Shown here piece after piece: positions 6,748 through 10,181 of a DNA stretch of 10,181 bases; position 1 is the first letter of the stretch, and every line of letters starts with the position of its first letter. This stretch comes from Aequorivita sp. (GTDB lineage Bacteria > Bacteroidota > Bacteroidia > Flavobacteriales > Flavobacteriaceae), in contig NVXN01000001.1 of assembly GCA_002733915.1 (NCBI GenBank), positions 25,378 through 35,558 on the forward strand, in the 5' to 3' direction. Below the pieces are notes generated by a model, which was not told the origin of the DNA, made no database searches, and worked only from the letters and a program-made list of their open reading frames with translations. Both the position numbers and the translations under genes were made by a program.

Positions 6748-8439
6748 TTAGCGTATCAATTTTTTGTATTTGATTCGTTTCGGCATCAAATCGCCACCAA
6801 GACGTTTCTTTTTATTTTCTTCATAATCGCTGAAACCGCCCTCAAAGTAATAAACTTGGCTGTTTCCTTCAAAAGAGAGAATATGTGTACAGATTCTATC
6901 CAAAAACCAACGGTCGTGACTGATCACTACCGCACAGCCCGCAAAGTTTTCGAGACCTTCCTCCAAAGCGCGAAGTGTATTTACATCCAAATCATTCGTT
7001 GGCTCATCCAATAATAGCACGTTACCTTCTTCTTTCAAAGTCATTGCCAAATGCAATCTATTACGTTCCCCACCGGAAAGCATCGAAACTTTTTTGTTTT
7101 GTTCACTTCCGCTGAAATTAAATCGGCTCAAATACGCACGTGAATTTATTTGCCTGCCACCCATCATAATCAATTCCTGGCTATCGCTGAAATTTTCCCA
7201 AATGGTTTTGTCTGGATTTATATTGGAATGCGCTTGGTCTACGTAAGCAATTTTTGCAGTTTCGCCCACTTCAAATGTGCCTTTATCTGGAGTTTCTTCG
7301 CCCATTATCATTTTGAAAATGGTGGTTTTACCGGCCCCATTTGGGCCGATAATCCCAACAATTCCCGCTTGGGGAAGCTTGAAATTTAAATCCTCATAAA
7401 GCAGTTTATCGCCGAAAGCTTTTGAAACTCCCTTCGCCTCAATAACATTTGTTCCCAAACGAGGTCCGTTCGGGATGTATATTTCCAGCTTTTCGTCCAA
7501 TTGTTTTTGGTCCTGGCTTAAAAGTTTATCATAATTCTGAAGACGCGCTTTCTGTTTTGTTTGTCGGCCTTTCGCACCCTGGCGAACCCATTCCAACTCT
7601 CGTTCTAAGGTTTTTTGACGTTTTCCAGCAGTTTTCTGTTCCTGCGCCAAACGCTTCGATTTTTGATCTAGCCAAGAAGAATAGTTTCCTTTCCACGGAA
7701 TACCTTCTCCGCGATCCAGTTCCAAAATCCAACCTGCAACATTGTCCAAGAAATATCTATCGTGGGTAACGGCAATTACAGTTCCTTTATACTCAGCAAG
7801 ATGATGTTCGAGCCAATGCACGCTTTCGGCGTCCAAATGGTTGGTTGGCTCATCGAGCAATAGCACATCGGGTTCTTTTAGCAACAGACGGCAAAGCGCG
7901 ACCCTTCTTCTTTCACCACCGGAAAGAACGCCAATCAATTTATCGGGGTCTGGAGTACGAAGTGCATCCATTGCAATTTCAAGTTTTGTATCAAGTTCCC
8001 AAGCATTTGTGGCATCAATTTTATCTTGGAGTTTCGCTTGTTTGTCCATCAACTCATCCATTTTTGCTGGATTCTCGTAAACTTCTGGCAAGCCGAACAT
8101 ATCATTAATTTTATTGTACTCGTCAAGAACATCAACTACTTCCTGTACGCCTTCCTTTACAACTTCAAGCACGGTTTTAGATTCGTCCAATTTTGGTTCT
8201 TGTTCAAGATAGCCAACGGTATAACCGGGAGCGAAAACCACATCACCTTGATAGTTTTTTTCTTCGCCGGCGATGATTCGAAGCAAGGTAGATTTACCGC
8301 TTCCGTTTAGACCGAGGATACCAATTTTGGCACCGTAAAAGAAGCTTAAGTATATATTTTTAAGTACAGGGGTCTGGGCACTTTGATAGGTTTTGGTCAG
8401 ACCAGACATTGAGAAAATTACTTTTTTATCGTCAGACAT
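6748..8439 (-). CDS. ettA: ABC-F translation factor EttA (energy-dependent translational throttle)
   Basis: A 563-residue soluble ABC-F protein with two nucleotide-binding domains and no membrane segment. Domain 1 has Walker A GLNGSGKS (43-50), signature LSGGERRRV (172-180), Walker B LLLDEPTNHLD (193-203, catalytic Glu197) and switch His226. The arm lies between about 95 and 145. The linker (about 240-325), with GEGIPWKGNYSSWL and ELEWVRQGAKGRQTKQKARL, contacts P-site tRNA in the family. Domain 2 has GPNGAGKT (365-372), LSGGERNRLHL (454-464), LLLDEPTNDLD (475-485, Glu479) and His508. The tail PKRIKYKKLIR is like that of E. coli EttA (555 residues), and the similarity is strong along the whole length. 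EttA gates entry into the elongation cycle by sensing the ATP/ADP ratio on the ribosomal E site. The start is the ATG at 8439 (MSDDKK). The dinB-like gene ends 42 bases upstream, so co-transcription is likely. Confidence 0.97.
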   Translation of the reverse strand: MSDDKKVIFSMSGLTKTYQSAQTPVLKNIYLSFFYGAKIGILGLNGSGKSTLLRIIAGEEKNYQGDVVFAPGYTVGYLEQEPKLDESKTVLEVVKEGVQEVVDVLDEYNKINDMFGLPEVYENPAKMDELMDKQAKLQDKIDATNAWELDTKLEIAMDALRTPDPDKLIGVLSGGERRRVALCRLLLKEPDVLLLDEPTNHLDAESVHWLEHHLAEYKGTVIAVTHDRYFLDNVAGWILELDRGEGIPWKGNYSSWLDQKSKRLAQEQKTAGKRQKTLERELEWVRQGAKGRQTKQKARLQNYDKLLSQDQKQLDEKLEIYIPNGPRLGTNVIEAKGVSKAFGDKLLYEDLNFKLPQAGIVGIIGPNGAGKTTIFKMIMGEETPDKGTFEVGETAKIAYVDQAHSNINPDKTIWENFSDSQELIMMGGRQINSRAYLSRFNFSGSEQNKKVSMLSGGERNRLHLAMTLKEEGNVLLLDEPTNDLDVNTLRALEEGLENFAGCAVVISHDRWFLDRICTHILSFEGNSQVYYFEGGFSDYEENKKKRLGGDLMPKRIKYKKLIR

Positions 8440-8481
8440 TTTTGTTGGTTAATTTTTTGTTTTTGAATTTGTTAATTAGTT

Positions 8482-8958
8482 TTAATGAAGATTCAATAAT
8501 CTTAGAACGATAAGCATCTGCCCCGTATGGTATGCGGTATGCTCAATTACAAGCAGAATTTCGCGAAGTAAAGTTTGTTCATCCTTTCCGTTTTTTACTG
8601 GATGTGTCAGTTTGTTTTTCTTATTTAAAAGAAATTTTTTCAATCGTTCACGATCAGTTTGATATTCTGCTTTAATGTCTTTCCAATCTTCTTCACTTTT
8701 ACATATTTTTTCTTTCGGCCAATAAAAATCAGGCCATTTGGGAGAAGTGTAATCGTCAGAACAAGTGAATTTTACAATATCTTTTTGCGTAAATGTTACG
8801 TGAAAGAATAATTCATAAAAGGAATACGGAAGATTGGCGGGACGGGTATTTATGTCTTCAAATGAAATTTTATTCAATATTTTCGTAACAGGCATGAAAG
8901 CTTCTCCACCATCGAGGTGTTTGGCAAGCCGTTCACGTATGTGATTTTCTTCAGACAT
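8482..8958 (-). CDS. DinB-like four-helix metal-binding protein
   Basis: A 158-residue cytoplasmic protein of the DinB/YfiT-like superfamily (DinB_2 type), which are four-helix bundles with a three-histidine metal site. The candidate triad is His53 in YELFFHVTFTQ and His140 plus His144 in IEHTAYHTGQMLIVLR; the HxxxH near the C-terminus with a following GQ is the usual family mark. Members include thiol-S-transferase-related proteins, but many have no known reaction, and none is assigned here. Trp75, Phe78, Tyr79 and Trp80 (KWPDFYWPKE) form an aromatic insertion in the middle. The start is the ATG at 8958. A well-spaced promoter candidate lies at 9002-9034. It is followed by ettA on the same strand after 42 bases. 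Confidence 0.88.
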   Translation of the reverse strand: MSEENHIRERLAKHLDGGEAFMPVTKILNKISFEDINTRPANLPYSFYELFFHVTFTQKDIVKFTCSDDYTSPKWPDFYWPKEKICKSEEDWKDIKAEYQTDRERLKKFLLNKKNKLTHPVKNGKDEQTLLREILLVIEHTAYHTGQMLIVLRLLNLH

Positions 8959-9001
8959 TAATTTTGTGAGTTTGTTAATTCGTGAGTTCTTAAGTTAGAA
9001 T

Positions 9002-9034
9002 AGAAGATATTTTTTGAGAAACAGACACCCAAAA
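9002..9034 (-). promoter_or_regulatory. Candidate promoter of the dinB-ettA-lipoprotein unit
   Basis: On the minus strand, TTTTG at 9034-9030 (-33 type) is followed after 20 bases by TATCTTCT at 9009-9002 (-7 type). This spacing fits the Bacteroidota TTG/TAnnTTTG promoter class. The box lies 43 bases before the dinB-like ATG and shares TATCTT with the boxes ahead of hutI and the MBL lipoprotein gene. It could drive dinB, ettA and the lipoprotein gene together. Confidence 0.45.
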
Positions 9035-9047
9035 CTGATACAGGCAA

Positions 9048-9230
9048 CTAAACCCTTCCTTTTAAAGCGTTAAAAACCCAAGCGATGGCAAAGAAGCCAA
9101 TACCTACAGCTGCAAAGCCCCATCCCGCAACATCGTCATAGCGAAAAGCACCCATTCCTATCAATACTACCCCAACAACAATCATTATAAAAGTAGCCCA
9201 AGCCAGTACAGTATTTTTATTCATTCCCAT
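9048..9230 (-). CDS. Small two-helix membrane protein (CAL67264-like)
   Basis: A 60-residue protein with two predicted transmembrane segments: about 8-27 (VLAWATFIMIVVGVVLIGMG) and about 34-54 (VAGWGFAAVGIGFFAIAWVF). A short polar loop (FRYDDV) joins them, and a basic tail (NALKGRV) follows. The pattern resembles a tiny flavobacterial family that I recall under the name CAL67264 family membrane protein, which has no known function. Two in-frame ATGs (9230 and 9224) compete; the first is kept, but neither has a clear ribosome site. The gene has its own -7 box at 9269-9276 and is divergent from the carboxylase gene. The stop is 14 bases before the promoter candidate of the dinB-like gene, so it is probably a separate unit. 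Confidence 0.8.
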   Translation of the reverse strand: MGMNKNTVLAWATFIMIVVGVVLIGMGAFRYDDVAGWGFAAVGIGFFAIAWVFNALKGRV

Positions 9231-9268
9231 AATCTATTTTATTTGGTTGATTTATCTTTTTCAGTTTG

Positions 9269-9276
9269 CAAATTTA
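9269..9276 (-). promoter_or_regulatory. Candidate -7 box of the small membrane protein gene
   Basis: On the minus strand, positions 9276-9269 read TAAATTTG, an exact match to the TAnnTTTG consensus, 39 bases before the ATG at 9230. The nearest TTTG upstream (9290-9287) is only 10 bases away, too close for a standard -33, so only the -7 part is supported. Confidence 0.4.
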
Positions 9277-9416
9277 CGTGTAAAAACAAATATCGGTAAT
9301 ATAAAACAGATTTTCGTTAACAAAATGTCATAGTTTTCGCGTGATTATAGGAAAAAAGAAAGAGCAATCAAAAACTTTAATTTTTAATCTTTACCTTAAA
9401 ACTTTGTTGCATTTTG

Positions 9417-9424
9417 TATTTTAG
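9417..9424 (+). promoter_or_regulatory. Weak -7-like box ahead of the carboxylase gene
   Basis: TATTTTAG at 9417-9424 matches TAnnTTTG at seven of eight positions and lies 19 bases before the ATG at 9443. A possible -33 (TTTA at 9390-9393) is 23 bases upstream. The remaining 9277-9416 stretch is very AT-rich, and nothing else is seen in it. Confidence 0.25.
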
Positions 9425-9442
9425 CGCAAACATACTTTTTCA

Positions 9443-10181
9443 ATGGATTTAAACTTCAACAAAAACGAAGATCATAATAAACTGCTGGTTTCAGAACTAA
9501 AGAATAGGCTTACAAAAGTTAAACTTGGCGGTGGCCAAAAACGTATAGACAAGCAACACTCGCAAGGCAAACTTACTGCCCGCGAACGCATTGCATATTT
9601 ACTGGACGAAAAAAAACCGAGTATTGAGATTGGTGCTTTTGCCGGAGATGGTATGTACGAAGAACACGGCGGCGCACCCGGCGGCGGCGTGGTGGTGAAA
9701 ATTGGTTATGTGAAAGGAAAGCAATGTATCGTTGTTGCCAATGACGCTACTGTAAAGGCTGGTGCTTGGTTTCCAATAACCGCCAAAAAGAATCTACGTG
9801 CCCAGGAAATTTCCATTGAAAACTGTTTACCTATAATTTATCTTGTGGATAGTGCGGGCGTTTATCTGCCAATGCAGGATGAAATTTTTCCCGATAAGGA
9901 ACATTTCGGAAGAATCTTTAGAAACAACGCTGTAATGAGCAGTATGGGCATTACGCAGATTGCTGCCGTTATGGGCAGTTGTGTGGCTGGTGGCGCATAC
10001 CTTCCTATTATGAGCGACGAAGCATTGATTGTTGATAAAACAGGAAGCATCTTTCTCGCGGGAAGTTATTTGGTAAAAGCTGCCATTGGCGAAAGCATCG
10101 ACAATGAAGAGCTGGGCGGTGCAACAACACATTGCGAAGTTAGTGGCGTTACCGATTACAAAGCAAAAGACGATAAAGATG
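9443..10181 (+). CDS. Biotin-dependent acyl-CoA carboxylase, beta (carboxyltransferase) subunit, 5' part only
   Basis: The first 246 codons of a gene that runs off the right edge; full members are about 510-545 residues. The subunit moves the carboxyl group from carboxybiotin to an acyl-CoA in the cytoplasm. Visible family marks are GKLTARERI (42-50), GAPGGGVVVKIGYVKG (77-92), YLVDSAGVYLPMQDEIFPD (133-151), HFGRIFRNNAVMSSMGI (154-170), VMGSCVAGGAYLPIMSDE (176-193, CoA/oxyanion region), FLAGSYLVKAAIGE (204-217) and ELGGATTH (223-230). The FPD-x-x-HFGRIF stretch and GSCxAGGAY are most like 3-methylcrotonyl-CoA carboxylase beta (leucine breakdown), but propionyl- or other acyl-CoA substrates are not excluded. 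The start is the ATG at 9443 (MDLNFNKNED), with no Shine-Dalgarno site. The biotin-carrying alpha subunit is not in the window. Confidence 0.92.
   Translation, partial: MDLNFNKNEDHNKLLVSELKNRLTKVKLGGGQKRIDKQHSQGKLTARERIAYLLDEKKPSIEIGAFAGDGMYEEHGGAPGGGVVVKIGYVKGKQCIVVANDATVKAGAWFPITAKKNLRAQEISIENCLPIIYLVDSAGVYLPMQDEIFPDKEHFGRIFRNNAVMSSMGITQIAAVMGSCVAGGAYLPIMSDEALIVDKTGSIFLAGSYLVKAAIGESIDNEELGGATTHCEVSGVTDYKAKDDKD

Noticed and set aside
7841..8310. Several overlapping open frames on the plus strand opposite ettA
   Set aside because: They are antisense to a clear full-length EttA, have no family-like sequence or promoter context, and arise from the codon use of the real gene.
8446..8980. Repeated TTTGTTAATT near the starts of both the ettA and dinB-like genes (about 8468 and 8971)
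   Set aside because: It is a 10-base AT-rich match within leaders of similar composition, and is expected by chance; no longer alignment supports a duplicated element.
9277..9416. TTTG elements 10 bases from -7 boxes on both strands of the divergent region
   Set aside because: The 10-base spacing does not fit the 17-23 base spacing of the Bacteroidota promoter class, so they were not called -33 elements.
1..10181. A defence, toxin-antitoxin, biosynthetic or mobile system
   Set aside because: All sizeable genes fall in metabolic, translation or envelope families, and no recombinase, repeat array, nuclease, toxin pair or tRNA-flanked attachment site was seen.

Overview
The window looks like a chromosomal segment of a Flavobacteriaceae bacterium (phylum Bacteroidota). 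The grounds are an AT-rich sequence, genes without Shine-Dalgarno sites and with A/T-rich leaders, -7 boxes of the Bacteroidota TAnnTTTG type, a type IX secretion (T9SS) C-terminal sorting domain, short lipoprotein signal peptides, and a 60-residue membrane protein that resembles a family I recall from Gramella-like flavobacteria. No rRNA, tRNA, transposase, integrase, CRISPR array or phage gene was seen. This reads as ordinary core or near-core genome rather than a mobile island.

Left part (1-2757): the 5' third of a Cys/Met-metabolism PLP enzyme lies on the minus strand and is divergent from a two-gene histidine-degradation unit, hutI-hutG, whose genes overlap by 4 bases (ATGA). HutI opens imidazolonepropionate to N-formimidoyl-glutamate, and HutG cleaves that to glutamate and formamide. 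The two upstream enzymes of the pathway (HutH, HutU) are not in the window.

Middle part (2818-6239): two plus-strand genes encode exported proteins. The first is a lipoprotein with a metallo-beta-lactamase fold of the UlaG-like type. The second is an 850-residue VPS10/sortilin-like protein with 11 Asp-box (BNR) repeats that carries both a lipobox and a T9SS sorting domain. A 59-base near-perfect hairpin fills the space between this gene and the convergent gene to its right.

Right part (6301-9230, minus strand): reading in the direction of transcription, the genes are a tiny two-helix membrane protein, a DinB-like metal-binding protein, the ABC-F translation factor EttA, and a small beta-rich lipoprotein that starts only 3 bases after the ettA stop. 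From 9443 to the window end, divergent on the plus strand, is the first half of a biotin-dependent acyl-CoA carboxylase beta (carboxyltransferase) subunit, closest by eye to the 3-methylcrotonyl-CoA carboxylase type.

The least expected items are the dual lipobox/T9SS architecture of the large protein, the long intergenic hairpin, and a shared 22-base promoter/leader segment in front of hutI and the MBL lipoprotein gene. I found no convincing previously undescribed multi-gene system.
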